A DNA stretch of 64,000 bases from Chondrosia reniformis (taxonomy: Eukaryota > Porifera > Demospongiae > Chondrillida > Chondrillidae), in the NCBI GenBank assembly GCA_947172415.1, contig OX359191.1, positions 5,518,001-5,582,000 on the forward strand, in the 5' to 3' direction. A program made the position numbers and the translations under genes. The notes below the pieces were generated by a model. That model made no database searches and had not been told where the DNA came from. It worked only from the letters and a program-made list of their open reading frames with translations. The first letter of the stretch is position 1; every line of letters starts with the position of its first letter. This document shows positions 1 through 15,500 of the stretch, one piece after another.

Positions 1-486
1 TCAGTGTGGAGATAAGTATAGTTTTTAAAAACAGATTTCACATTGTCAATCAGTTTTTGCTTAGCATATATGCTATACTCTGATGAAGGTCACAGCACAT
101 GGTTGAAACATTTAGTAATTTATTGTGAATTGTTGAATGCTAATCACTTGGTTGGAATCAAAAGACTCAATATATAGCCGACCCAGAATCCCACTTCGCA
201 ATTATATAGATGTACAATCATAATTTCAACTACAAAATATGATATATGTGTTCCATAAGTAATTTGAAATATAGGTCTATTGTATAAAAAGTGATATCTC
301 TCTCTATATATATATATATAATCCACCACAATGTGTTGGCTAACATTTGTAACAGATTTGTGTGTGTTGGATTATTAGGATCCTTTTTATAAGCAAACAA
401 ATTTAATGAGAGCACATTTTATATTAAATGGATATATATGTATAAATGGAAATTTAGCTTTCACAATTTTGTGAAAACTGACTTAC

Positions 487-523
487 TTAAACATAAATTT
501 CCAGGAACAAAAGGACATTCATC
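487..523 (-). CDS. TSP3-like continuation exon (last exon visible)
   Basis: A 37-bp exon with TTTCTTTCAG acceptor and GTAAGT donor, phase 0 to phase 1, encoding [12 protein letters not shown]. It completes the second TSP3-like repeat. Further exons must lie left of the window; in 1-486 I see only AT-rich sequence. Confidence 0.5.
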
Positions 524-3500
524 CTGAAAGAAAATTTATAATTACAAATATACAGTGACACATTCTTAAACTTATATATGTATATATACATCTAAAATAT
601 TTGTAAATATACCTTAGAATTTGGTATTCCATCAAAGTCACTATCTAGCTTACATTTTTTCTCCGTATTAGCAGTAAATGGAGGCACACACTACAAAAGT
701 AGCAAAAATTAATAAAGATCTGGTCAGTACAATTTAATATTATAAAAGAATCGAATGATCTATATATAGATTTAGATAGAATATAGAATATAGATCCATT
801 ATTAAAACTATATACGTATTTTACAAATACATATATATTTATAATTATATATCAGAGTCCCTCACTTTACATCCATATATGCCAGAACAGTCACATGATC
901 TTCCCTCACCAATACATAGTTGAGTAACGGTATCCTCATTTCTTGTGTTGTCACAAAAGCACTCGTCTTAATGTGCAGGTATAAAGGTAAGATTACAATA
1001 TTAATATCTTATAGAATAAGTAACAATGAAACAATTATTTAAGTATGCAATAACTAAACAAGTAGTATGTAGGCAATATTATAGTTTAATTTAAGAAATC
1101 TCAAATTCTTGATCATGATTATCAAACTGGAATATTCACAAGATGCACAACATTTTACCTATCATGTGCAGGTCTTTTCAAGTTTAATAATAAGTAGTCC
1201 AACCATCAAAATTCATTTTATAAACACTTATGATACTCATCAATGTACATAGGAAGTGCGATGTCACATTCCAGTTACATCAATATAATATGGCGGTTAA
1301 TTGTTGAGCTCGTTGTAGTGTTATGAAACAAAAATTTCAAGATATTTCAGTCAGCGGACCTTTATCAGACTGAAACATTTTGAAATTCTTGTTTCCTAAC
1401 ACTACGGCAACATGTACTTGCTATGTTTGTCTTCATCTATATTTATGTTCTTACACACATACTTGAAGCCACATATACTGTTGATGTATTGTCTGGTGGT
1501 ATGTCTTTAGGCTCAATAGACGTATCTTCTTGCAGGAGTATAATAATAGTTAGTGTCTCATTGTCAAGTGTAACAACCTCAATGGAGAAGTTTGCAAATG
1601 TTTTTGAATCAGTTGTATTACTTCCATTTACAGCTGTCAAAAGAGTACTGATCTAATATTAAATGTATATTCAAAAGCTTGAACCATGTGCACATATGCA
1701 TAAGTATATATACTAGAAATATTAAAAATTTTCTACAAAAATAATATATATTACAGTACTTGTATATGCATTGTGAGAAAAGGGAGTTATTATGCAATGA
1801 CTATAATGAAACATGAATAATCATTTGAATCATTGGTTGCCATAGGATGTCCATCAGCCAAGATAGAACTTGGTTATATATTTAGCTGGTTCAGTAAACA
1901 CAGTCTATCATATTTACATAATCTTTGCACAAGCATTGTGAAACTATCTCTCTTTGTTTATGAGTGTTCAGTCTTATATACGTACTTACGTACTAGACTG
2001 TAGCCTTCAACTTCTTTATTATTAAACCATACTTGTTATGGATTATATAAGTGGAAGTCAGTTATTCAAACTTACTACCAAAGTGCACTACTGGGTCAAG
2101 CCAAGACAAGACGTCTGTCACTTGGCTGGTTAGCCGCAATGAACACAATGATTAATCATCTTTTTGTGTGTTTATTAGTTAGCCAATTCATCATATAGCG
2201 TACAATATGCAGAAGATGATCTTGTATATACGTAGATAGGTGAGTAATGTAGTGTGCTGAAGATATGGTCTGAATGCTTGCTATACTCTATTATACTATT
2301 ATGCAGGACAAGACAGGTTTGTGTGTATGTGCATGTGTTAGCCTACCCTCATTTTATATTCCTCCTTTACTTCAGAGATGGTTTTACTAAGAGTCCCATT
2401 TTCATATGTATCTTCTGTATTTGGATTCACAACAATTATTCGTCCTTGACTTGTACCGTTAGCAAATGTACACAAACTGATGTCTACAGCTTCCCAGTGT
2501 CCATTTATACTGCATCGTCTGGTGGCTTGTGAATCTGAAAAGTTTCTGTGTATGCTTGAACATCTAACTCTTGCATTAAATCCATGAGATGTTCTAGGCC
2601 AAGTTAAATTGGCAGAAACTCTTTGTGCCTCACAACATCCAATGCAGTCATCCTAGTAATTATACATATTTTATTGACTCATGACTGCATAATATATATA
2701 TTATTATAATGAAAAAGTTCTGTACTACCTTTGTATCTGGTATTTTATCTCTGTCTTCATCTAGAGTACATTTATTTTCATCAAGAATATAGCGATAGGA
2801 GCACTGTAAGGGCATATGTGAATGTAAAAAGATGGAAGAACTATAGTTAGGCAAAATATCAATCTTACAAGATTCCGATTTGAAGTACATGAACATGCAG
2901 TTGGAGCTCCAATGCTTCCCACACAGAGTGACTTAGTCAGGTTAAAAGGAGTTAACAGAGCAATGCCATCTGTCTCACAACAATTACAGGCAGCTATATA
3001 AAATGAGAAGAAACATTCTTTAACTTTAGCTATATTCTATTCTTATATATTGCATTCTTTAGGTAACCTGTATAGTATATAAGTAAGTATATAGTAAGTA
3101 AATACAAAGAGCTTGAAATTCTAACAAATCAATGGTCTAGGAATAGATTGTTACATCCATGGATTAAACAATAATTTACTGACTATTTGAATTTTAAAAC
3201 GTTACATTATAACAAAATACGTACATTTTTTCACTAATAAAAGTGAAGAGCCTTGCAGATTCCTACTCTTCATAAATATCTTGCTTTGTGAAATTATGTC
3301 ACTATTATTCTCAAATACATATACTCTGTAAGATGTTCCATTTCGTATATTTAGCTGCAAATACAACATATATATTTTTTATTAAATATATATATACAAT
3401 AGTAATCAAATATAATTATATATAAACTCACAGGTATAGTGCCAAAATTTGTGCTTTCAATGCTTCCTAAAATAAAGATATAGTCAATTGGTGTATTTTT

Positions 3501-6500
3501 AAAAGTACATTGTGATATATCCAATCCCTCCCAGACACCATTAGCTCCACACTTAGCATATATAGTGCCACCATAAAGGTATGGACTGAGGTTTGAACAT
3601 CTTATTGAGACAGTGACACCTTCTGGTACACTTCTGAAAACAAACGAGTCTGGACACATGGGTTCTATAAAAAGTGCATACAAAATCACAAATTAAACCA
3701 GCCAGGGTAAATATATATATATATAGAGGGCCAAGTGACTGTACAATATTAAAATTACAATCAAGTACTAGCTACACATGCAGTGCAAGTTACAAATTTA
3801 AAGAGATCCAAGTGACCCCTAGGATAATCAGTATTTTAAACAGTACAAGACTTTAGTCACACTAGTACTGTCGCAGGCTTTGAAATCCTCAACTACTGCA
3901 TAGAGAGTAGTAGTTGATACAGATCATCCAAATGCAAGGTAGAACACATGGCCTACCAATTACCTTTTCACACCTTAGTATAGACTGAAGATGATGCATC
4001 TGCATGCCATATATCAACAAAGGCTTCAGTATTAAAGGGGTCTCAGCTAATAATTACAGCAGATTTGATTTGCCTTGTGAGGGAGCTAAGAACACCGACG
4101 GTTGGTTGCATGCATTCGCATAATCAACAGGGTTAGAGACCATTTTATAACTTGTACACAAGGACAAAAAAGCCAAGGCCTTTATATACGTATGTGATGT
4201 CCTATATTTCCTATAAAATCCCTTAATTTCAAATGAGTTTTATACCCTAAACTTTATGATACTATGCCCATTCTGTTGCTTGGTCCTTTCCTGGAGTCAT
4301 ATGAATTATTTATATTATATTATTTATATTAGATTAACTTAGTATATTGTAACTTGTACTGTATATATACGTATGTAGTAGTTATATATACCACACTCAA
4401 GTGTGATGCATAAGTGATATCTGCCCAAGACTGAAGGTCAAGGGTGGATATCACTTAGCTTCACACTTGAGTGTGGTATAATTATTATATATCATGTATG
4501 ACTTGAATCAATTGTAAAGGTGATGATTAGTAAACATGAGTAGGCCTACTGGTGATATAACATTTATCACTAGTTCAAGTGTGAAATATAAGGTTTGTAA
4601 CACCCCAGATATCACCCGGTTGCCCTGGTAACGTGATATATAGTGAGATATATACTATGGATATTAAAATAATTGGAAGATATTCTAGTAATAAGATAAT
4701 TTGAAATGTGCAAAATATACAAACAATCAGCAGGCCCTGGAGTTGGTGAAACCTCCTTGCTTGATTTAACATAGGCTAACAAAGATATCAAAGTAAAATT
4801 TGCACAAGTAACTTTAAATTTGTGAAATGTATATACATAGGTATGTATTTACGTATGTGTATAATAGCTAGGTAAACTCACCATTTGATATGATGATACT
4901 CGCACTACTTGAGTCACATGATTTAATCTCATCTCTTGATGAAGTATAGGTCACATCATAACTGATATTAGCTGTCAGATATACATACACATATATCCAA
5001 TATGTACAAACGTAATGACTACGTATACATACGTACCTATACATATATAACATAAATATTTCTAATGATACTATTATATGAATGTATTTAGTTTGATATG
5101 ACAGTGGCGTAGGAAGCATATGAAAAGGGGGAGGCCATGCATGATAGGGCTGCATTTAAAACACTCGTAAGATAGAAGTAGTGACTTGGAATACATCTTC
5201 TCATGTAAACAAAATGGCATCTAGCGGCCTGGATCAATTCCAAGCTTCAAATACCACTTAAAATGTGAATGCTATTTATTTTATAAAGCAGCAGAAAGTT
5301 TAAAGGAAGTCATTAGGCCAGTAATTAGTTGAATATACTTTTTGTGCATGGGAAATCAAAACGTTTGGAGCGGTCAAAGCCCTCTAAACTCCACTGTTCC
5401 TACACCAATGTATGAATATAATAATAGCCTATACATATATAAACATATCGAATACCTACGTATAAGGTATACCTGCAGGTTGACTCACTTAAACAAAACA
5501 CACCAGCATCTCTTCTGTGGTTACAAGTCCTTGAATGTACTCCTACTCCCCATCCAGAATGGTAACATCTATCAATACTGCTCTCTCTACCAGTACACCA
5601 AACACGGTCCAACCAAATAGGACCACTTCCTTCTCCATAGTAAGAGGATGGTCTAGCTAAGAGTGCACTACGGTATCCAAGCATTCTGCACACAACATTA
5701 GCATCATTAATATCCCAACTACTGTCACAGATGGTTCCCCAAGTGCTGTTAAAGTATATTTCCACTCTTCCTTCATTATGGTCAGAACCATCAGATAGTC
5801 TGACAGTCAAGCTATTATCTACAGCATACATGAACTAGTCAAAGTTGTACAATCAAAACAACAGATATGTCTGAAATATACAGCAATCCTCTATTTGCTA
5901 TTGTAAGAGCCTTCAGCTTCTGACAGTAAAACGATTACCTAAGTATACTACCCACATAATAATTATCAAAATATATACAGTGAAATGCTACAAAGTATAA
6001 ACAGGAGAAATTAAAATGACAACTCGATTTGGAACACAAATCAATTTGGCATATTTATAGCAATGTAATATTGTTAACATGTATACAATAGTATAAGTAT
6101 ATTAATTTGGTACATGTGCACAAAACACATGCAGCTATATTAGCTATACAAAATTGAATTTAATAGTTGATATTTAATGGAATATTGAAACAAGATCAAC
6201 AAGTTCCATATACTGCATACGTACATGCATTATCTTACTTGCACACACCACACCAACATCATTGCTATGACTACAGTGTGATGATGTTGTAAATCCATTA
6301 GGGTAACAGTCTGTTATGTTATTCTCTCTTCCTGTACAAGAGAGACCAGACATCCACACTGGACCACTTCCTTCTCCATAGTAAGCTGATGTTCTGTATT
6401 GAAGTGCAAATGGATATCCAAGCATTCTACAGACCACATGAGCATTTCTGATATTCCATCCACTATCACACACTGTACCCCAAGTGTTGTTGTAGTATAA

Positions 6501-9500
6501 TTCTAGTCTCCCTTCATTAGAAGATGCACTACCAGCAGTAATCAGTCTAACTGATGTTGTTTGATCTACATACAGGGGTTTGATAATTACCAATGTTTAC
6601 ATTTAACCATAAATCTAAGTATTACAATCTATGGTGATTAACATGAGTCATTATATACTATCTGACAAATAAGGAGCAAAAGTGCTGCAAATATCAGATT
6701 TCTTTAGTCCCTGAGCAAATTTCACAAATTCCTATGCCCTTTTATCTATTGCAATCCTGCTCAAATGTTGTGGCATTGGGGGTGTGTATCAGAACATTGT
6801 TTCTAGAATTATACATATTTTGGCTATATACATGTATAATCTTAGCCACTGAGCTACAACTACATATTAGAAGATATATAAAAACATTTTAAAAATTAAA
6901 TTATAAAAGTAAGGATGACAGTGCTTCCAACAGTCACCAGCAAATCTGAAAAAGTAACAAAATTGAGCTCTGTATTAGTGCAAAAGGATTAGAAGTAATA
7001 GCCTAATTGGCATAACATATGCCGAAATTTAAGTGACTTTACCATACACATCACTTCCATGTTTGAGCGCATTGGGATATAACCAAAGTAGGGATAGTGT
7101 GCCAAAGCATGGAAGTGATGTATATGGTTAAGGCAATTAAATTTCAGTATATGCCAATTGGCTATTACTTGTAATCCTTTTGCACTAATACAGAGTTCAA
7201 GCTGACTTACTTGTACATCCTACTCCAAAATCCCTATACACACTTCCACTGCATGATCTACCCCATCCAGAGTGAGAACATTCTGTTATACTAGACTCTG
7301 TTCCACTACACTGAGGTCTATAAACTGATGTATTCCCACTTCCTTCTCCAAACTGTCCTGCTCCCCAAACTCTTGTAGCAAAGGAATATCCCAGCATCCT
7401 GCAGATTACATTAGCCTCTCTGACGTCCCATTCCCACCTGTAGCTGCATACTGATCCCCAAGCACTGTTGTAGTACAGCTCAACTCGTCCTTCAGTCAGT
7501 TGACTACCACCAACCAGTCTGGCCTTTATTTCCTCTATTACAGTATAGTACATAGTATATCAACTTACATGCTATATAGCAACTGACTGTATAGATAATT
7601 CAATCACTATATACCAACCTGTATAGCAAACAACTCCTGCATCATAGTAATGTGAATAGTAGTAGTAGTAGGAAGTATATAAGCTTGGTGTGTAAATACT
7701 ACAATCAGTTATACTCCTTTCAGATCCAAGACAATTCAGAATTCTAAACCAAATTGGTCCACTGCCACTCCTAAATCCAAGGGATGAAGCCATGTCTGCC
7801 TGAATGGCAAATTGGTATCCAAGCATTCTGCAGACTACACTGGCATCTCTTAAATACCATCGATGGCAATTAATTGTTCCCCATTCACCCTTCACGTTAA
7901 CTTCCACTCTACCCTCTGCTGAATGTGATCCATCAACAAGTCTGATTGGGATGGGACTCTTTAAAGTGTAAGGATCTATATATTATTGTTTTTGTATTAA
8001 GATGTAAGAGTATTAATTTTGTATTTGGATGGATATATATATTATTATTTGAAATTGATGTAATATTATTCAGTAAGAGTTATAGGCTTACCAAAACATT
8101 TAACGACAATATCCTGATTGTACTGGCAGCTGTGTTCAAACCATCCATCATGTAGACATTCTGTTATATTTGTCTCCTTTCCATTGCACTGTACATTATT
8201 CAACCAGCGTACTTTACTGCTGCCTATTCCATAAAATCCATAAGAGTCTAAAGATTTCTTTATTTGACTTTCCACAGCATACAGGTAGCCAAGCATCTTG
8301 CAGATCACATGTGCCTCTCTTATATCCCATCCGGCAGGACAGACTGTTCCCCAAGTATTGTTGTAATACACTTCTACTCTTCCATCAGCAGGATCAGTAC
8401 CACCTGACAATCTTACCTTTATGTCGAGGGGAACCTCTACAGTTCAACAAAGGGATGAATAACTGTTTTTTCTGTAACCTGTAACTTAATAACTGTAACA
8501 AGCATATATGAAGTGATAGGGAGTAATTTTAGTTACGTTCATTATGATAGATAAGTTTATTGGAGCTATCTGCAATGAATATCGAGCTAGATTGAATGTT
8601 TCTACCCGTAGGTCTTTATCAGGAATAATGAAGAAAGGATTACAGCAGTTGGTTTAAATAGAAAAAGTGACAGGAGTTGAAAATTGAATAAAATGCCAAA
8701 ACAAAAAAAATAATTTCTAGTGTTAAGTGATATGATATCATTCCAGATGGGATCAAGTGACATGCCTTGGTCCATATTAATGCATGTGTAATGTAATATC
8801 AACTTCTCTCTAAGTAAGAATGGCTGAAAAAATCTTCTGTATTTCAACACACTATCCTACTTGAGCTTTTACAATTTACCCAAACACAGAAGTGTTGTGA
8901 TTCTAACTGTGACAAACTAATAATTGAGATCGCTCCTTCAGCTTTCTCTCTTCTGCAGCAGCTCCTGTTAATCTATTCCATCACATTGTTCCCAGTAGCC
9001 TCAAAAAAAGATTCACCAATTCATTTCGATACAGAAGCTGAATTAGCCTGGGGTTAGATCAGAGCCCCCCTAGTGAGGCATGCACAGCATCTCAAAAGTG
9101 CTTGGGACATTCGCTCATCCAATACTATATAGGGCTGACTACTTACTGGCAAACGACAAAGACCCAAGATCTTGTGCCAGGTTGCTGGCCTCCTTTTCAC
9201 CAGAGTCTGGAGCTTGTTTTAATGCTCTGCCCTCCCCTTCCCTTGGTCTTGACGATCATTGAGTGAGGATGGGAGTAGGCCTTGGTCTCAGGGCTCCTTG
9301 CATTCCTCACCGATGTCCGCAATGCTCAGCCTGGGTAGATGAATTGGCAACTCATGGCTTAGCTGTAATCGGATGCCAACTGCCTAGACATCTATACACT
9401 CTCCTACTATCCAGCAGCCACAAGAGAAGCAGGCGCTGTAGCTTCTCTCACTACGCTAGAAAGCAGGAAAAGTACTCTTCTTTCCAGGCCTCCCATAATT

Positions 9501-12500
9501 TTGTTCCTGTGGCAGTGGAGACCTCTGGTGCTTGTGGCCCTCTTACCCTGGCCCTTCTATCAGAGTTGGGTAGGATTGAGCAGGCTTCCAGAGAAAAGAG
9601 AGGGAAATCATTTCTTCTCCAGAGAGTGTCGGTAGCCATTCAAAGATGAAACTACGTCTTAGTGATGGACACTCTCACCGGTGGCATAGATATACGACTC
9701 ACTTGGCGGCAAGTCATATATTATTTCATTCATTAATTATGCTTATTATGTCATTTTATTATAATTTATAAAGATACTGTACATAAATGTTGTTTATTAT
9801 TACTTTTAGGATAAAATGTTGTTTACGATTGAGATGGTTCATCTTTTAGTCTTTGGAACATCTAGAGACACAGTCGGTTCTCTTAGCAATTGGACGAATC
9901 AGTCACTGAAGAAGACCCTGAGAGTTGAAACATACAATTACTAAAAGAATCAACTGCATTTCTAGACACTCAAAAGAATAAAAGATCATACAAAGATACA
10001 GAAGTCATACTTATGGTTAGGTTAAATTTCAGTAAGCCACTTCTGTAAACTTTTCACATGATCAGGTCTTGTTTTGTTACTGTGCTATATACTCAATGTT
10101 CTGTTATATATAACACAGCCATCACTAATTCTTATATCACTAGTTTCAGGAGAGAAGCTGATTGCATATGAGGATATGATCTTTAAGAGTGATTTGATTA
10201 CCAGTGTAACTGTCTATAACTACAACTAGTTAACTTTTAGTGTCATCATTAAGTTATATACCTATGCATATTGGTATAACATCGGTACCTTCTTCGCCAA
10301 TTTAATGCTGTATCAGGGTTTATAGTGATATATATTATATAGCCCTTAATAGGCTATGTACTTGACATATCTAATTACAGTCTATAAAACCTTCAACAAA
10401 CCTGAACACACAGCACCTGCATCTTGAGAGTGTCCACTGCTACAGTAGCTTGGGAGACTCCTCGTTAGGTAGGAATACTGCAAACAGTCTATTAGATTGT
10501 CATCAGTTCCTGTACATCCCACATTATGTAACCAAACGGGACCACTTCCTTCACCAAAGTATGCAGCATTGGTAGCATTCAAAGCTCCAAAATAACCCAA
10601 CATTTTGCACACTGTATTAGCATCAAACAGGTCCCATCCATAGTCACACACTGTTCCCCATGTACTGTTGATTAGTACTTCTACTCTACCCTCAGAAGGT
10701 CTTCTACCTCCAGATAGTCTTGCTGTGTGAACTTGTGGAGATAGTAAATAATTAAATTACCTCTTTTGCTATGTATAATCACAACACACATTCTATATAT
10801 TTTTTGCATATACTTTGCATAATACAATGTAATTATCAGGGAGTACGGTAGTACTCCCTATGTAGGGATGACAAATACGCTTTATCTAACCTTCGCTACA
10901 ATTCGTTTATTCCGTAGCTCCTTCTCGTAGGAGAGCGTCGACTTGTCATAGCCGTTCTCGAAAGGATGATCTTCTTTTGCAACGAGGCGGTGACTTTAAG
11001 CAACGTCAAATGATTCCCAAAATGTGTAGTCAAAGACATATGAAGTGATTATGACGCACTAGAGAAACATCACATACATCATAAGATTGCGCAATCATAA
11101 GCTTGCATTCTTCATTATATCTTGATTATTTTACTAATTTAATTAAGCAAAACTTGGCCAGATGTTTGTCATACACATGTACCATGATATATGTCGGTCT
11201 CACAGTTATCTGACCAATTGATAATTTTTATCAATTTAACACATTGTTTCAATATAAATTTCCCATAGGTTTTCTATAGTCCTATGGCCTTTTATATGCA
11301 GATTTTGTCCTCCGTTTTCTAACAAACGAAGGCCTAAATAAAAAAATCCCTTAATTTAAAATGAGTTTTATACCCTATACTTTATGATACTATGCCCATT
11401 CTGTTGCTAGGTCCTTTCCTGGTGTCATATGAATTATTTATATTATTTATATTAGATTACCTTAGTATATTGTAACTTGTACTGTATATATCTATATATT
11501 ACACATGTATCATGATATATGTTGGTTTCACAGTTATCTGACAAATTGAAATTTTTTATAAATATAACAAGTGGTTTGAATATAAATATCCCATAGGTTT
11601 TCTATAGTCCTATGGCCTTTTATATGCAGACTTTGTCCTCCGTTTTCTAACAAACAGAGGCCTAAATAAAAAATCCCTTAATTTAAAACGAGTTTTATAC
11701 CCTAAACTTTATGATGATATGCCCATTTTGTTTCTAGGTCCTTTCTTGGAGCCATATGAACTATTTAATCATATTGTATTATTTATTTATTTATATTATA
11801 TATATTATTTATTTAGATTACCTTAGTATATAACTTGTACCGTATTTAGATTACCTTAGTATATTGTAACTTGCACTGTATATAATACGGGTTCATACGC
11901 AACTATTATAACACTTAATTTATACGTCAATACATCGTTTTTGCAAATGGTGGCGTTCAGGAAGCTTTAGTTAACGAAGTTTTTCCATCGTTATTTATAA
12001 AATTCAGGACACTTAAGCGTCCTCAATCATTAGGATTATGAATATATATATTAAATCCCAACATCCAGCCAAGTAGTTCGAGTTAATTCGGAGGGCATCA
12101 GCCCCATGAGTTTTTAAACTCGAACTACTTGTTTTAGATTACCTTAGTATATTGTAACTTGCACTGTATATAGCCTTGTCTTGTCGATTTTCGGCCTATT
12201 TTGGGATTTTGCTCCTATACCAATGTATGGGGAAAACGAAAAAAACTGCGTCATCCCCACATAGGGAGTACTACCATACTCCCTAATTCTTCTTATTTTT
12301 CTTAGCCAGCCATAACTAAAAAACCTTAAAAGTTTTTGGACCAATTGTTAAACGAAACTATTGCAAATGTTCCGAGCTGTATTCTTTTGTAGAAGCTAGA
12401 GCAATAACGCTATTATTGAGTATGACGGTTTTCATGGCCCCAGAGTCAAAGCTATATAGTCTCGCATAGCCCAAACCGCTATTTCACCTCCATATTTTTT

Positions 12501-15500
12501 GATGACGTCACACGGTCGGCGAAATAGGGTCTGGTGAATAGCCTATACCGTTTTTGTTCTGAACCACTGGAACTTGGTGGCTCATTAATATTCAGTTACC
12601 ATGGTAATAATGATATTCATACCTTATAACGTGTTGTAACCAAGAAAGGCTTTGCGAATTGGAAAGTTGCCAGCTGTATAGAGCAGCGCGATGGAGCTTC
12701 GTTGCTTCAAAATTGTTGTCACAATTTACGACGCCGTATATGAGTTTGCTAATCGATCAACCTGCAAAGCGCCGACTTTCCACGTTAGCGAAGCGATTTT
12801 GTTTCTAACCGTTTTGTTAACAGAAGTTGCTAATAAATTACACCCCCAGAACAAAAACGGTATAGGCTATTCACCAGACCCTACGCCGACCGTGTGACGT
12901 CATCAAGAAAATATGGAGGCGAAATAGCGGTCTGGGCTACGCGAGACTAAGTCAAAGCCTCAATTAATTCGCCATTTTTATGACGTCATATTCAGTCAGA
13001 TTTTGCAAAACCAAAATGGGTTAAATACAATCGAATTCTTAGCTTATGCTCCATAAAAAGTACAGAAACCAGAAAGTTTCTAAAAAAATAGTGAAGATGT
13101 TGGGATGGCACAAAAAGCACAGAAGCAAGAAAGGGATGTTACACAGTGAAGCATTAGCTATGCATGAATCCTATGATTCCTATGATGATTCATGCATAGC
13201 TAATGCTTCACTGTGTAACATCCTTTTCTTGTTTCTGTACCTTTTGTACCATTGTAAATTAACTACATGGAATCAGATATTTTGTCAACATGCTTAATAT
13301 GTTAATATAGCCTCAAATGTATGAAACAATGAATACATTAGTTTAAGCTGAAAAATTATTAGACAATTATATTACACATACGAATGTACCGATAACCTTA
13401 TTTACTACATAAATACACAATTTTCAATAACTAATCACATTAAAAAAGCAAAAGAATCATGAGGCATGATTTATTATGGGATTTATGATATTATAACATG
13501 TATATTATAGAGTATAAAATTGACTTACTTGAGCAAACCACTGCTGCATCTTGTGAATGTCCACCAGTACAGTACTGACTCTGTCCCCAATCATTATATT
13601 CATAACAAGAAGCAATGTTAGACTCTGTTCCACTACAATCTAAAAAGGTCAACCAAATGGGTCCACTTCCTTCCCCAAAAAAAGCTGATATGGCATGAAT
13701 AGCTCCAGGGTATCCCAACATGTTACAGACCACTTTGGCATCATTAATGTCCCATCCTAGGTCACAAACTGTCCCCCATTCTCCTGCAAAATACACTTCC
13801 ACTCTTCCTTCACTTGATTGTGACCCACCAGCAAGTCTCACAGTGACATTGGATTGTCCATTGTATAATGAGTCTGTAAAAAGTAAATAAAGGTTCCCAT
13901 ACAACTAAATGGATATACACTGCATCTATGTCAAAACAATTAAATCACTCACCGTAGCAGACAACTCCAACATCTCTATCATGTCTACAATTGCTCACAC
14001 CAAGTCCACGAAGTGAACAATGAGTTAGATTTCTCTCAGAACCATCACAAGTCACATTATCCAACCAAACTGGACCAATTCCCTCTCCAAAATATGCTGA
14101 TGATCTAGCCCTTACAGCATAACTGTATCCAAGCATTCTACAGACTACATTAGCATCTCTGATGTCCCATCCTTCATCACATACTGTACCCCAAGTGTTG
14201 TTGTAGTAGACCTCCACTCTACCTTCAGCAGGGTGACTTCCATCAGCAAGCCTTACAGATATGGACATAGGAAATGCTGTGTGCAGAAACATCAAGTGAC
14301 TAAAGAACATTGAAGCTTACTACATAGACAGAATTAATACAAACTTTAAGCCTTAATTAATAAATTTATGTACCTGAACATACAATTGCTGCAGTTGAAC
14401 TTGTTGAATAATAGGAATTGTAAAAGGTGCAATTATAGATACTGCTTTCTGTTCCAACACATCCAAAGGAATATGCAACACTATACCAGGAACCAGATCC
14501 ATATATTCCACTAGTACCTCTTCTGGTATATATAGCATAAGGATATCCCAGCATTCTACAGACAACCTGAGCATCATTGAGATCCCAACCAGATGCATGT
14601 ATTGCACCATATGATCCAGTGTTAGGATTGTACATTTCCACTCTCCCCTCAGCTGGACGTTGGCCATCAACTAGTCTGACATTCTGTGTCTGTGGGTATT
14701 CTAAGTGAATAGTATGAATATAAGTAATTCTAGTCAGACTGCACATTAATCAGAGAGTACAGCACTACTCTCAAAGTATGGATAGCAGAAACATTTGACA
14801 GACCTTTTCAATGTATAATCTATTATCGTAGTCATTAACCAACAACGATGTAATTTTCAGCTACATTTGCAGTAAATTTTTATGCATTTTTCTACATGTG
14901 AAAATATGTTTTGATGGTGTTCGCAAGGTAGTTAAACACAAATTAAGAGACCAAATTCTAAAATATACTGTGTGAATTATAATGGTATGAAGCAGCAAAA
15001 TCTACAGATATTTTTCAATATACATTGAATATGAAAAAGCAAGATTTCGAGTATCTTCCTTCTAACTATGTCAAACTTACCTTTTGGAAGGAACATCTTT
15101 TGACTTGTTGAGCATTTAAAGACACAGGCTTTTAGTAAATCGTTTAGTCTAACATTTCGACCCCGAGGGTCTTCATCAGCAACTGATTGTAATAAATTGG
15201 GTCTCCAGTTGTTTTATTATATCAGTCTCCTCTCAGTGTTCTTCATTGTATACGAGAGAAACAGGAAGGCGACTGAAGGCATGAATGACAAAACTCAAAC
15301 TAGCAGTCGGAATAGGTGATGTGAACAATGGTCTTGCTGTTTGCTCTCTCCAGACAGGCGATGTTATTGCTTGGGATCAGGCCATGATTGCTGACAGAGA
15401 AGCAAATGGCAGAGGAGGAGGGTCAAGGAAAGTTTAAGGATCCAGCTATGATAAACCTAGACCAAGGAATCACCTTACAACTCCTGGAAATGTTTTTACA

